Below are positions 14,929-22,908 of a DNA stretch of 33,645 nucleotides, piece by piece; the first letter of the stretch is position 1; each line of letters starts with the position of its first letter. Source of the DNA: an uncultured Clostridia bacterium (lineage in GTDB: Bacteria > Bacillota > Clostridia > Christensenellales > UBA1242); assembly GCA_937895935.1 (NCBI GenBank), contig CALBKX010000020.1, forward strand, positions 1 through 33,645. Direction: 5' to 3'. A program made the position numbers and the translations under genes. Below the pieces are notes generated by a model that did no database searches, had not been told where the DNA came from, and saw nothing but the letters and a program-made list of their open reading frames with translations.

Positions 14929-15057
14929 TGTAAAAAGATGTAAATGATTGCAAAGATGTAAATGCTTTGCTTACGCTTTACACTTCGGGTTTTGCTCACA
15001 TAACTACGAGCAAAACCTTTTGCGATTAACTCGCTTAAAGCAAATCTTTTACATCTA
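14926..15057. repeat. Stop-codon-linked hairpin repeat, copy 2
   Basis: 132-bp element beginning TGATGTAAA at the gpmI stop. The left arm (GATGTAAATGATTGC, then GATGTAAATGCTTTGC) and the right end (AAAGCAAATCTTTTACATCTA is its near inverse) match copy 1 at 5228-5353. The central stem is different: GGTTTTGCTC/GAGCAAAACC, 10 bp, still perfectly paired. Conserved arms with a compensated inner stem suggest that the hairpin shape matters. Confidence 0.75.
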
Positions 15058-15366
15058 AAAAATAAGGATAATTATATATATAGTTAAAAATAAATAATAA
15101 ATTAATCCATTTGACATATTTGAAATTGGTAAGATTTGGTGGGCAGTGTTAAGTTAATCTTGTTAATTGTCTTGAAATGGTTATGTCAATGTGATACAAT
15201 CTTATGTGATGTTTGAAATTTAAATGTGGCGAATTTATAAAATACTTAACTTTTGCACATTGAAAAAATCAAGATAATATATTTAAAAATTCTGCTTGGA
15301 AATAATTAAACTAAAACAAAACTTTTGATACACAATCCTTAAACTTATGGAGTGAAAAAAATAAAG
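15058..15366 (+). promoter_or_regulatory. Intergenic region with two mnmG promoters
   Basis: No gene is seen. Promoter 1 has -35 TTGAAA (15172-15177), 17-bp spacer and an extended TG-A-TACAAT -10 (15195-15200). Promoter 2 has -35 TTGCAC (15253-15258), 16-bp spacer and -10 TAATAT (15275-15280). They would give leaders of roughly 160 and 80 nt before mnmG. I recognise no riboswitch in the leader. Confidence 0.5.
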
Positions 15367-17223
15367 ATGAATAATAATTTTGATGCCATTGTAATTGGTT
15401 CAGGGCACGCTGGCTGTGAAGCGTGTTTAGCACTTGCTAGGAAAGGACATAAAACACTTTTACTTACAATATCGTTAGACGCTATTGCTTTTTTGGCATG
15501 CAATCCATCTATTGGCGGAACAGCAAAAGGGCACTTGGTTTGTGAAATTGACGCTTTAGGCGGTGAGATGGGTGTCAATACTGATGCAACAAGTATACAA
15601 ATACGTATGTTAAATGCTGGCAAAGGGCCAGCAGTTTATTCTCTACGTGCTCAGGTCGACAAGCAGGCTTATCATAACAGAATGAAAAAAGTTTTGGAAG
15701 ACGAGCCAAATGTTTATATCAAGCAAGCAGAAGCAAAAGAAATTTTGGTGAATGACGGTAAAATATCTGGTGTGATAACTGAAACAGGTGAAACGTACTT
15801 GGCAAAAACAGTTGTTGTGGCAACTGGAGTTTATCTTAAAAGCCGTATTGTTATTGGTGAATATAGCAAAAACATTGGACCAAATGGTTTTGCAAGAGCA
15901 GAAAACTTGACGGATAGCATTTCAAAATTAGGTCATACAATAGTTCGTTTTAAAACAGGGACACCTGCAAGAATTAATGGACGTACAATTAATTTTAGTG
16001 AAATGGAAGAGCAAAAAGGTGATAGTGACATTCAAAGTTTCAGTTTTTTAAGTGAAAGCACGCCTTTAAATAAAGTAAGTTGCTTTTTAACATACACAAA
16101 CTTAAATACTCATCAAATTATATTGAACAATTTAAGTAGAGCACCTATGTTTAATGGGGAAATTTCTTCAACTGGACCTAGATATTGCCCTAGTATAGAG
16201 AGCAAAATTGTCCGTTTTGCGGATAAGGACAGACATCAACTATTTTTAGAACCTGAAGGGCTTTTGACCAATGAGTATTATGTTCAAGGTGTATCAACTT
16301 CACTTCCTGTTGATATCCAAAAACAAATGTATGCAAGCATAAAAGGTCTTGAGAACGCTATGATTATGCGAGATGCATATGCTATTGAATATGATGCTAT
16401 TGATGCAACTGAATTAAAACCAACTCTTGAAAGTAAACTTGTTGATGGTTTGTTTTTTGCTGGACAAGTTAATGGCACAAGCGGTTATGAAGAAGCAGGT
16501 GCACAAGGAATAATTGCTGGAATAAATGCAGGACTAAAAATAGAGGGGAAAGAACAATTAGTATTAAAACGTAACGAAGCATATATTGGCGTTTTAATTG
16601 ATGATTTGGTTACAAAGGGAACAAACGAGCCTTACAGAATGATGACCTCTCGTGCAGAATATAGGTTAATTTTAAGGCAAGATAATGCAGATGTCAGATT
16701 AACTGAAATAGGAAGAAAAGTTGGACTTGTTGACGATAAGAGATATTCTATTTATTTAAAAAAGCAAGAACAAGTTAATAAAGTTAAAGAACTTTTAAAT
16801 GAAAAATTAAAACTTGACGATACTTTAAAAGAGATGTTTTTAAAGTGTGGTGAAAGTGAGCCTTATTCTGGAATGACTGTTAAAAAAGCCATTAAAAGAA
16901 GTAATATAAGCATATTTGATATAAATGAATACTATCACATTTTTGACGGCTTTTGTAGGCGAGTTTTAGAATATGTTAACACTGAAGTTAAATATGAAGG
17001 CTATATTGCACAAGAGGATGAAGACATTGCAAAACTTCTAAAACAGGAAGCAATAAAAATACCTGAAAATATTGATTTTATGAGCCTTAATGGTTTGAGA
17101 ATGGAAGCGAGGGAAAAATTAAATAAAATTCGTCCTTTAAACGTGGGACAAGCTTCTAGAATTTCAGGGGTCAGCCCAGCTGATATCTCTGTGCTAGTTA
17201 TATATTTAAAAACCTTGAATTAA
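15367..17223 (+). CDS. mnmG: tRNA uridine-5-carboxymethylaminomethyl synthesis enzyme MnmG (GidA)
   Basis: 618 residues, normal length. MnmG binds FAD and, with the GTPase MnmE, installs the cmnm5 group on the wobble uridine of several tRNAs. The FAD-binding GSGHAGCEA (11-19), the signature NPSIGGTAKGHL, GVYLKSRIVIGE, FKTGTPARI, FAGQVNGTSGYEEAGAQG and MMTSRAEYRL are all present. The helical C-terminal domain ends RPLNVGQASRISGVSPADI. The start is uncertain: I use ATG 15367 with GGAGTGA (15349-15355) 11 nt upstream; the GTG at 15352 is inside that ribosome site. rsmG follows after 10 nt, the classic gidA-gidB pair. Confidence 0.95.
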   Translation: MNNNFDAIVIGSGHAGCEACLALARKGHKTLLLTISLDAIAFLACNPSIGGTAKGHLVCEIDALGGEMGVNTDATSIQIRMLNAGKGPAVYSLRAQVDKQAYHNRMKKVLEDEPNVYIKQAEAKEILVNDGKISGVITETGETYLAKTVVVATGVYLKSRIVIGEYSKNIGPNGFARAENLTDSISKLGHTIVRFKTGTPARINGRTINFSEMEEQKGDSDIQSFSFLSESTPLNKVSCFLTYTNLNTHQIILNNLSRAPMFNGEISSTGPRYCPSIESKIVRFADKDRHQLFLEPEGLLTNEYYVQGVSTSLPVDIQKQMYASIKGLENAMIMRDAYAIEYDAIDATELKPTLESKLVDGLFFAGQVNGTSGYEEAGAQGIIAGINAGLKIEGKEQLVLKRNEAYIGVLIDDLVTKGTNEPYRMMTSRAEYRLILRQDNADVRLTEIGRKVGLVDDKRYSIYLKKQEQVNKVKELLNEKLKLDDTLKEMFLKCGESEPYSGMTVKKAIKRSNISIFDINEYYHIFDGFCRRVLEYVNTEVKYEGYIAQEDEDIAKLLKQEAIKIPENIDFMSLNGLRMEAREKLNKIRPLNVGQASRISGVSPADISVLVIYLKTLN

Positions 17224-17233
17224 AAGGAATTAT

Positions 17234-17938
17234 ATGAAAAATTTATTAAAAGAAACTTTTGATAAGTACAATATTTATTACACAGACCAGCAATTAGATT
17301 TCTTGTGCCAGTTTTATCAAATGGTTATTGAAACAAATAAAAAATTTAATTTGACTGCAATAACCGAGGAAGAAGATTTTGCAATAAAGCATATATTAGA
17401 TAGTGTATTGCCTTTAAAATATTTAAAAGATAGTGCAAGTGTTTTAGATGTTGGTGCAGGGGCGGGTTTTCCGAGTGTACCTTTAAAAATTTTAAGACCA
17501 GACTTGAAACTTACAATGCTAGATAGTTTAAACAAAAGAGTAAATTTTTTAAATGAGGTGATAACAAAATTAAATCTTTCTTGCGCTAACGCAGTTCATT
17601 CTAGGGCAGAAGATTATGCAAAAGCTCATCGCGAGAAGTTTGATGTGGTAATTTCACGTGCCGTTGCAAATTTAACAACACTTTCTGAGTATTGTTTGCC
17701 TTTTGTTAAAGTGGGTGGTAAATTTATTGCACTTAAAGGTTCTCTATTAAAAGAAGAATTATCTTGCGCAGAATATGCAATTAAAACTCTAGGCGGAGAA
17801 GTTGAAGAGGTTCAAAAAGTATTTATAAAAGAGATTGAATCCGAAAGGGAAAATTTAATTATTAAAAAAGTTAAATCCACAGACGTAAAATTTCCACGAG
17901 GAAAAAACTTGCCTCGTTTAAAACCCTTAACCAAATAA
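17234..17938 (+). CDS. rsmG: 16S rRNA (guanine527-N7)-methyltransferase RsmG
   Basis: 234 residues, normal length. It makes m7G527 in the 530 loop of 16S rRNA; loss causes low-level streptomycin resistance in other bacteria. Visible features: N-terminal helix YYTDQQLDFLCQFYQMVIETN, KFNLTAITEEEDFAIKHILDS, SAM loop VLDVGAGAGFPSVPLKI, MLDSLNKRVNFL, the arginine-alanine step VISRAVANL, KGSLLKEE, and the C-terminal PRGKNLPRLKPL. AAAAGGA precedes the ATG. It is the second gene of the mnmG-rsmG pair and the last before the DnaA-box-like intergenic region. Confidence 0.95.
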   Translation: MKNLLKETFDKYNIYYTDQQLDFLCQFYQMVIETNKKFNLTAITEEEDFAIKHILDSVLPLKYLKDSASVLDVGAGAGFPSVPLKILRPDLKLTMLDSLNKRVNFLNEVITKLNLSCANAVHSRAEDYAKAHREKFDVVISRAVANLTTLSEYCLPFVKVGGKFIALKGSLLKEELSCAEYAIKTLGGEVEEVQKVFIKEIESERENLIIKKVKSTDVKFPRGKNLPRLKPLTK

Positions 17939-18380
17939 TGCTTAGTTGTTTAAAGGACTATTCGACAAAAAAGGACATAAAGTGCTTTAATACACTAGAT
18001 ATTGTGTTGTCAAATAAAATATAATACTATTTTAAAATTTTTAAACTTTTTTTTGTGGAAATGTGGATAACTTTTCCACTTTTATCCCCAAAAGCCTAAT
18101 TTTGCATAAAATATGAATAATTATTAATTAAAATGAATAATCATTTACTTGTGGAAATGTGGATAACTTTTTAAAATTGTCCTCATTTCCTTTATTTTAG
18201 GTAATATGCTTTTTAAAAATTAAGTGTATAACTCTAAAAAATGTCTTGTTTACTAAAGAAATATTTATGCAATAAATTTATGATTTATACAAATAAATAA
18301 TTAAATATACAAAACATAAAAATATATTGTAAAAAAGTCGTAAAAAGTTTACAATATATTTACAAAATGAAAGAGGGATT
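17939..18380. other. AT-rich intergenic region with DnaA-box-like direct repeats
   Basis: 442 bp without a gene. A 23-bp direct repeat occurs at 18053-18075 and 18149-18171. Each copy contains a perfect DnaA-box complement TGTGGATAA (18062-18070 and 18158-18166) and a near match TGTGGAAAT. A further near-box, TTATCCCCA, lies at about 18082-18090. An AT-rich tract follows. It may be an origin or a DnaA-binding or titration site. Genes on both sides run the same way, which does not favour a replichore boundary. Confidence 0.5.
18321..18360 (+). promoter_or_regulatory. 13-bp inverted repeat upstream of mrnC
   Basis: Perfect arms AATATATTGTAAA (18321-18333) and TTTACAATATATT (18348-18360) separated by 14 bp, about 11 nt before the AGAGGG ribosome site of mrnC. 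There is no T tract directly after it, so it fits an operator or a 5'-UTR hairpin better than a terminator. Confidence 0.5.
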
Positions 18381-18782
18381 ATGTCAAGTAAATTAGAAGA
18401 TATATTTTGTCCGCCTTTAGACAAAAATAAATTTAAAGAAATAAATCCTATCGTTCTTGCTTTTATTGGTGATGGTGTACATACTTTATATGTCAGAGAT
18501 AAAGTTGTTAAAAATAGCAATTTGCTGGTAAATAAATGTCATATAAATAGTGCTAAATTTTGCAATGCAAAAAGTCAGGCAAAAAAAATGGACTTGCTTT
18601 ATACTTCATTAAGTGAGGAAGAGCAAGATATAGTAAGGCGAGCAAGAAATGCAAAAACGCATAATATAGCAAAAAATAGTGATATAGAAACGTACAAAAA
18701 GGCTACAGAGTTTGAAGCATTGGTTGGATATTTATATTTAAGTGGAAATTTTTGTAGGCTAGAAGAAATATTAAAAAAATAA
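18381..18782 (+). CDS. mrnC: Mini-ribonuclease III
   Basis: 133 residues, usual length for Mini-III, a dimeric RNase III catalytic domain without the dsRNA-binding domain. In B. subtilis it matures 23S rRNA ends. Visible features: NPIVLAFIGDGVHTLYVRD with the catalytic D31, a positively charged middle RRARNAKTHNIAKNSD, and TEFEALVGYLYLSG with E112. A GAAAGAGGG site precedes the ATG. It begins the mrnC-rlmB-sigH row, the same order as in B. subtilis, except that cysS is not upstream and rae1/yacP is not present. Confidence 0.92.
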   Translation: MSSKLEDIFCPPLDKNKFKEINPIVLAFIGDGVHTLYVRDKVVKNSNLLVNKCHINSAKFCNAKSQAKKMDLLYTSLSEEEQDIVRRARNAKTHNIAKNSDIETYKKATEFEALVGYLYLSGNFCRLEEILKK

Positions 18783-18795
18783 AAGGGGTAATATA

Positions 18796-19515
18796 ATGAT
18801 AATTGAAGGTAAAAATGCGGTAAAAGAAGCATTAACAAATAACATAACAATAAACAAAATGATGGTTCAAAATAACTTGACCGATAATGCAAGTAATCAA
18901 ATAATAAAACTTGCCAAGGATAAAGGAATCAGAATTGATTTTGTAAATAAAGATGTTTTAGACAAAAAAACCAGAAACAGACACCAAGGTTTTATTTGTG
19001 ATATAACAGACTTTAATTATGGGGAAGTGGAGGATATTTTAAATAAGGCATCAACCTTAAATCAAGACCCATTCATTGTTATTTTAGATGGGATTGAAGA
19101 CCCTCACAATTTTGGTGCAATTATCAGAACGTGTGAATGTGCGGGTGTTCATGGCATTATAATTCCAGAGCATAGAGCGTGTGCAGTTAATGATACTGTT
19201 GTTAAAACAAGTGCTGGCGCAACAGCAAATATGATAATTGCTAGAGTCAATAATTTAAATAATTGTATTGAAGTATTGAAAAAAGAAGGAATCTGGATTT
19301 ATTGCCTTGAAACAGATGGAAAAGAAATGACAGAAACCAACTTAAAAGGTGCTATTGCCTTAGTTGTTGGAAGTGAAGGCAAGGGAGTTAGTAAACTAAC
19401 TAGACAACTTTGTGACGAAACAATATCAATAAAATTAAATGGAAAAATTAACAGTTTAAATGCAAGTGTCGCAACTGCAGTTGTTGTTTATGAGGTGGTT
19501 AGGCAAAGAGGCTAA
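18796..19515 (+). CDS. rlmB: 23S rRNA 2'-O-ribose guanosine methyltransferase (RlmB/TrmH family)
   Basis: 239 residues. SPOUT-class methyltransferase; E. coli RlmB makes Gm2251 in 23S rRNA. The N-terminal substrate-binding domain (about 1-75: IIEGKNAVKEAL...RIDFVNKDVLDKKTRNRHQGF) is followed by the knotted domain with motif 1 DPHNFGAIIRTCECAG, motif 2 LVVGSEGKGVSKL and motif 3 INSLNASVATAVVVYEVVRQR. It starts 13 nt after mrnC with an AAAAGGGG site. Exact nucleotide specificity is assigned from gene order and family; a TrmH-type tRNA target is less likely. Confidence 0.9.
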   Translation: MIIEGKNAVKEALTNNITINKMMVQNNLTDNASNQIIKLAKDKGIRIDFVNKDVLDKKTRNRHQGFICDITDFNYGEVEDILNKASTLNQDPFIVILDGIEDPHNFGAIIRTCECAGVHGIIIPEHRACAVNDTVVKTSAGATANMIIARVNNLNNCIEVLKKEGIWIYCLETDGKEMTETNLKGAIALVVGSEGKGVSKLTRQLCDETISIKLNGKINSLNASVATAVVVYEVVRQRG

Positions 19516-19532
19516 CAAAAGGAGCAAAAGCA

Positions 19533-20147
19533 TTGATTTATAAAACTTTAAGCGATGAACAAATAATAAGGTTATATAAGCAGGGTGATGAAAAAGCACT
19601 TGATTTTTTGCTAGAAAAGTATAAATCGCTGGCAAGAAAAATTGCTAGAAGTTATTTTTTAGTTGGTGCAGAAAGTGAGGATATAATTCAAGAGGCAATG
19701 CTTGGGCTTTATAGCGCTTGCAGAACATTTGACACAAATTATTCAAGTTTTAAAACTTTTGCTAGTTTATGTATAACACGAGCCGTTCAAACCGCAGTAA
19801 AAAAAGCAAATCGCCTAAAAAACAAAATGCTAAATGAAAGTATTTCTCTTTCCAGTCAAGGTTCAATTGTTTTAGATGGGAAAGATGAGGAAGAAGATAT
19901 AAATTTATATCTTCCATCGGAAATTTTGGATCCTGAAATTGCTCTTTTAATTGAAGAAAGAAATAAGGAATTTAATCAAATTATAAATAAAAATTTATCG
20001 TATAAAGAAAAGAAAGTTTTAGTTTTATATTTAAATGGCTTATCTTATGTTCAAATTGCAGAAAAACTTGGAGAAAATACAAAATCTGTAGATAATGCAA
20101 TATCTAGAACAAAAAAGAAACTAGAAAAGCTTTTGGAAAATGACTAA
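19533..20147 (+). CDS. sigH: RNA polymerase sigma factor SigH (Spo0H-type)
   Basis: 204 residues. Region 2 (about 25-90) includes LLEKYKSLARKIARSYFLVGAESEDIIQEAMLGLYSACRTFD and FKTFASLCITRAVQTAVKKANR. Region 4 (about 150-204) includes LSYKEKKVLVLYLNGLSYVQIAEKLGENTKSVDNAISRTKKKL. Position after mrnC-rlmB matches the sigH locus of Bacillus and Clostridium, where SigH starts sporulation gene expression. The start is TTG at 19533, 8 nt after AAAGGAG (19518-19524). The acidic linker between regions 2 and 4 is typical. Confidence 0.88.
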   Translation: MIYKTLSDEQIIRLYKQGDEKALDFLLEKYKSLARKIARSYFLVGAESEDIIQEAMLGLYSACRTFDTNYSSFKTFASLCITRAVQTAVKKANRLKNKMLNESISLSSQGSIVLDGKDEEEDINLYLPSEILDPEIALLIEERNKEFNQIINKNLSYKEKKVLVLYLNGLSYVQIAEKLGENTKSVDNAISRTKKKLEKLLEND

Positions 20148-20230
20148 AAGTACAAATTTTTATTTTACATGCAATTAAAGTTATAAAATTTTAGTTTTTG
20201 TCAAAAATCTATTTTGTAAAAGGAGCAAAT

Positions 20231-20845
20231 ATGAATTTTGATAAAAGCAAAACAAAGGAAAACTTATCACGTGCATTTGTTGCAGAATGTACAGCAGGTG
20301 CAAGATATCAATTTATGGCAAAAGATGCAAAGGCAAATGGCTATGGTTTTATTTCAAATACATTAAAAGCACTTGCCAAAAATGAAATGGCTCACGCAAG
20401 AGTTTTTTATGACTATATTTTAAATCAAGGGAAAAAAGGAACAGCCACAGATTGCAAAAATGATGGCTATAAAAACATTAATATCAACGCTGGATATCCA
20501 TTTTCAAATTATGTATTGCCTAAATCTTTACATTTAGAAAGTGAAATAGAATTGCACGAAAATGAAGAAGTATATAAAGTATTTGAAAAAACAGCAATGG
20601 AAGAAGGCTTTAAAGATGTGGCAGAGAGTTTCCATTATGTTGTACAAATTGAGCATTGTCACTATATGCTTTTAAAAGAATTATATGAAAAAATGTCAGC
20701 TGGGAAATTATACAAAATGTCCAAAATTAACAAATGGAAATGTTCAAATTGTGGCACCGAGTTAGAATTGAAGGAAGCACCAAAAACTTGCCCAATGTGC
20801 GGTTATGATCAAGGATACTATATGGTTCCTTTGCAAGATAATTAA
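20231..20845 (+). CDS. Rubrerythrin
   Basis: 204 residues from the ATG at 20231, which follows AAAAGGAG; the frame is open further upstream but without a ribosome site. Non-haem di-iron peroxidase that protects anaerobes from hydrogen peroxide. The ferritin-like domain (about 1-150) has the expected glutamates in FVAECTAGARYQFM, ALAKNEMAHARVF, EIELHENEEVYKVFEKTAMEEGF and VQIEHCHY. The C-terminal rubredoxin-like domain has KCSNCG and TCPMCG for iron. It has a separate leader after sigH and stands alone. Confidence 0.93.
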   Translation: MNFDKSKTKENLSRAFVAECTAGARYQFMAKDAKANGYGFISNTLKALAKNEMAHARVFYDYILNQGKKGTATDCKNDGYKNININAGYPFSNYVLPKSLHLESEIELHENEEVYKVFEKTAMEEGFKDVAESFHYVVQIEHCHYMLLKELYEKMSAGKLYKMSKINKWKCSNCGTELELKEAPKTCPMCGYDQGYYMVPLQDN

Positions 20846-21319
20846 AAATTTTTAAAATTATGTTTTTTAATCTAATAAATGTAGGGGTAGTAAAAAATAA
20901 GATTTTTATAAAATTTATAATGTTATATGAATAGATGTTCATATACCAATGTAAGTATCCCTATAATTTAAAATAATAAGTCTAAAAAATTGTTGTTGTG
21001 TTGGCGATTGGCAAGAGATGGCTGTAGTCAAAAATGCCAGAAAACAATATGAACATATATTCATATATCTTCAAGACAAGCAAAAGAAATAAGTCATTCA
21101 ATAATCGATTGATATAAATTAGTAAAATCATTAAGTTTAAATTTAAATTTTAAAAATGAGATTTTTTTGAACTTTTTAACATTTAAAAATAATTTTTTGA
21201 TTTTATGCGAAAAAGATAAGTATAAAAATTTAATTGACGTTATAAACAAATATTTACAAAAGTGATGTTTTTATGATAAAATATTTAAAGAATGAAACTT
21301 TTTTAAATGGAGAAACATT
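20846..21319 (+). promoter_or_regulatory. Intergenic region with paired palindromes and a promoter
   Basis: No gene is seen. Two copies of ATATGAA-N6-TTCATAT lie at 20925-20944 and 21047-21066, with identical arms and different centres, 122 bp apart. A sigma-A-like promoter lies at 21253-21282: -35 TTTACA, 18-bp spacer, -10 TAAAAT, about 37 nt before the ATP-grasp gene. The palindromes look like binding sites for a dimeric regulator. Confidence 0.5.
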
Positions 21320-22198
21320 ATGAAAAATCTTTTGGTTGTATTTAATGAAAGTATACCTGATGAAGTATTTAAAGAAAAAAATACACATTTAGTTGAGGTT
21401 GCAAAAAAACACAATATTTCAATAACTTTTAAAAGTAATTCGGAAATTTTCACCTTTTTAAACACAAATGCAGTCAAATCTTTTGGCGGTAATTTAAATT
21501 ATGATTTTTGTTTGTTTTTTGACCACGACACTTATCTTGCCAAAAACTTAGAAATGCTAGGGATGAAAGTTATTAATAATAGTAACGCATTTTTACTATG
21601 TGAAAACAAAGCCCATATGTATCAACAAATGGTTGCAAATAGAATAAGCATTCCAAGAACATTTATTTTGCCAGAGCAACAAACATACAAAAGAGAAGGT
21701 ATTGAAAAGTTTGTTGAAGAAGCATTAAGAGAATTGACATTGCCCCTTATCATTAAAAAATGGTATGGCTCAACGGGTGAAGGTGTATTTTTGGTTAAGA
21801 GAAAAGAGGATGTTTATGCAGTAATTGATAAATTTAAAGGTCAAAACATTCTTTTGCAGGAATTTATTGCAGAATCTGCGGGAACGGATGTTCGTTTGTT
21901 TGTTATAAAGGATAAAGTAGTTACAGCACTAAGACGTGAAAGTGCAGACGGAAATTTTAGGTCTAACGCAACATTAGGAGGGAAACTAACAATTTACACA
22001 CCAACAGTCATTGAAAATAAATTAGCAGTGGAAGCGGCGAAAGTTATGGGTTGTGATTTTGCAGTTGTTGATATGCTTAAAGGAGTGACTGGCTCTTTGG
22101 TTTGTGAAGTAAATGCTACAGCAAACATTAGTAATTTTTATAAAACAACAAAAGTGGATATATTTGAAGATTTAATTAAACTGTGTATGAAAAAATAA
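21320..22198 (+). CDS. RimK-like ATP-grasp ligase
   Basis: 292 residues of the ATP-grasp superfamily, closest in pattern to RimK-type alpha-L-glutamate ligases. These join a carboxylate to an amine by way of an acyl phosphate. Visible features: the N-terminal domain with a C-E-N-K-A-H-M step, LPLIIKKWYGSTGEGVFLV (ATP-binding lysines and flexible loop), LLQEFIAESAGTDVRLFVI, the RimK-like TALRRESADGNFRSNATLGG, and VVDMLKGVTGSLVCEVNATANISNF with the metal-binding Glu and Asn. The substrate is unknown; peptide, coenzyme or cofactor glutamylation are all possible. It has its own promoter and a GGAGA site 7 nt before ATG. Confidence 0.82.
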   Translation: MKNLLVVFNESIPDEVFKEKNTHLVEVAKKHNISITFKSNSEIFTFLNTNAVKSFGGNLNYDFCLFFDHDTYLAKNLEMLGMKVINNSNAFLLCENKAHMYQQMVANRISIPRTFILPEQQTYKREGIEKFVEEALRELTLPLIIKKWYGSTGEGVFLVKRKEDVYAVIDKFKGQNILLQEFIAESAGTDVRLFVIKDKVVTALRRESADGNFRSNATLGGKLTIYTPTVIENKLAVEAAKVMGCDFAVVDMLKGVTGSLVCEVNATANISNFYKTTKVDIFEDLIKLCMKK

Positions 22199-22350
22199 GT
22201 TTTTAATTTTAGGAAATTATTTGAACATAACAAATTGATTTTAGGGGTTTAAGAGGGCAAAGTTAAAAAAAGTGATATAAAAATTTAACTTGTTTAAAAT
22301 TTGAAGCTGCTAAACGCAACTCTCCACTTTTTCCGATAATTTTAATTAAA

Positions 22351-22404
22351 TATTAAAAAAATAGGTAAAATTGCGTGTTTTTAGCGATTTTTGCCTATTT
22401 TTTA
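22351..22404. terminator. Bidirectional terminator between convergent genes
   Basis: Imperfect hairpin in which AAAAAATAGGTAAAATTGC pairs with GCGATTTTTGCCTATTTTTT. T runs lie on both strands. It separates the ATP-grasp gene from the minus-strand gene ending at 22433. Confidence 0.65.
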
Positions 22405-22432
22405 GTATATTTTTAAAATATTTATAATTTTT

Positions 22433-22765
22433 TTAACTATTTTTTCTGCTTTCAGATTTTATTTTTATAAATTCAATTAATTCAACATTATCATACTCTT
22501 TTAAAATTTCTTGTTTACTTGGAAAAAACGGAAAAGGTTCGTTATTTTTCATCATAACTTTTAATTTTTTCTTTAAAAAAGTTTTTAGCTTAAGCATACA
22601 TTCTTCTTTTTCATTTGAAATAATGTTTTTCATTAAAAAACCGGGAATAAATCCAATAAAACGGCTTGAACTATTTTTAATATCGTTTTTTAATACAACA
22701 AGAGGAACAGATAATTCTCCAGTTTCCGCAAGTGCGTCAATTTTTCCATAAGATGTTTCTCTCAT
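22433..22765 (-). CDS. Small protein, possibly HicB-like
   Basis: 110 residues, family not firmly recognised. The start ELSVPLVVLK, then RFIGFIPGFLMKN, a helix with Lys-rich KLKTFLKKKLKVMMK, and the end FFPSKQEILKEYDNVELIEFIKI loosely follow the beta-beta-beta-alpha-beta plan of HicB-like proteins. No HicA toxin gene is adjacent. It has a clear promoter on the minus strand (TTGATT 22825-22820, 17-bp spacer, TATACT 22802-22797) and an AGAGGT ribosome site. Confidence 0.5.
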   Translation of the reverse strand: MRETSYGKIDALAETGELSVPLVVLKNDIKNSSSRFIGFIPGFLMKNIISNEKEECMLKLKTFLKKKLKVMMKNNEPFPFFPSKQEILKEYDNVELIEFIKIKSESRKNS

Positions 22766-22796
22766 ATGTTTTTACCTCTTTTTAATCTATATTCTT

Positions 22797-22825
22797 AGTA
22801 TACCAAAAATAATTTAAGTAATCAA
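22797..22825 (-). promoter_or_regulatory. Promoter of the HicB-like gene
   Basis: -35 TTGATT (22825-22820), 17-bp spacer, -10 TATACT (22802-22797), about 32 nt before the ATG. Confidence 0.65.
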
Positions 22826-22908
22826 CATTATTTTTAACACATCTGCAAAGATTTTTTGTCCAAAAGTGGTTGAAGGTTTAGACGTTTAACTCTTATAGCC
22901 AAAAAAAT

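Noticed and set aside
15201..15366. Riboswitch in the mnmG leader
   Set aside because: The leader is long, but no conserved riboswitch core or terminator-antiterminator pair could be seen.
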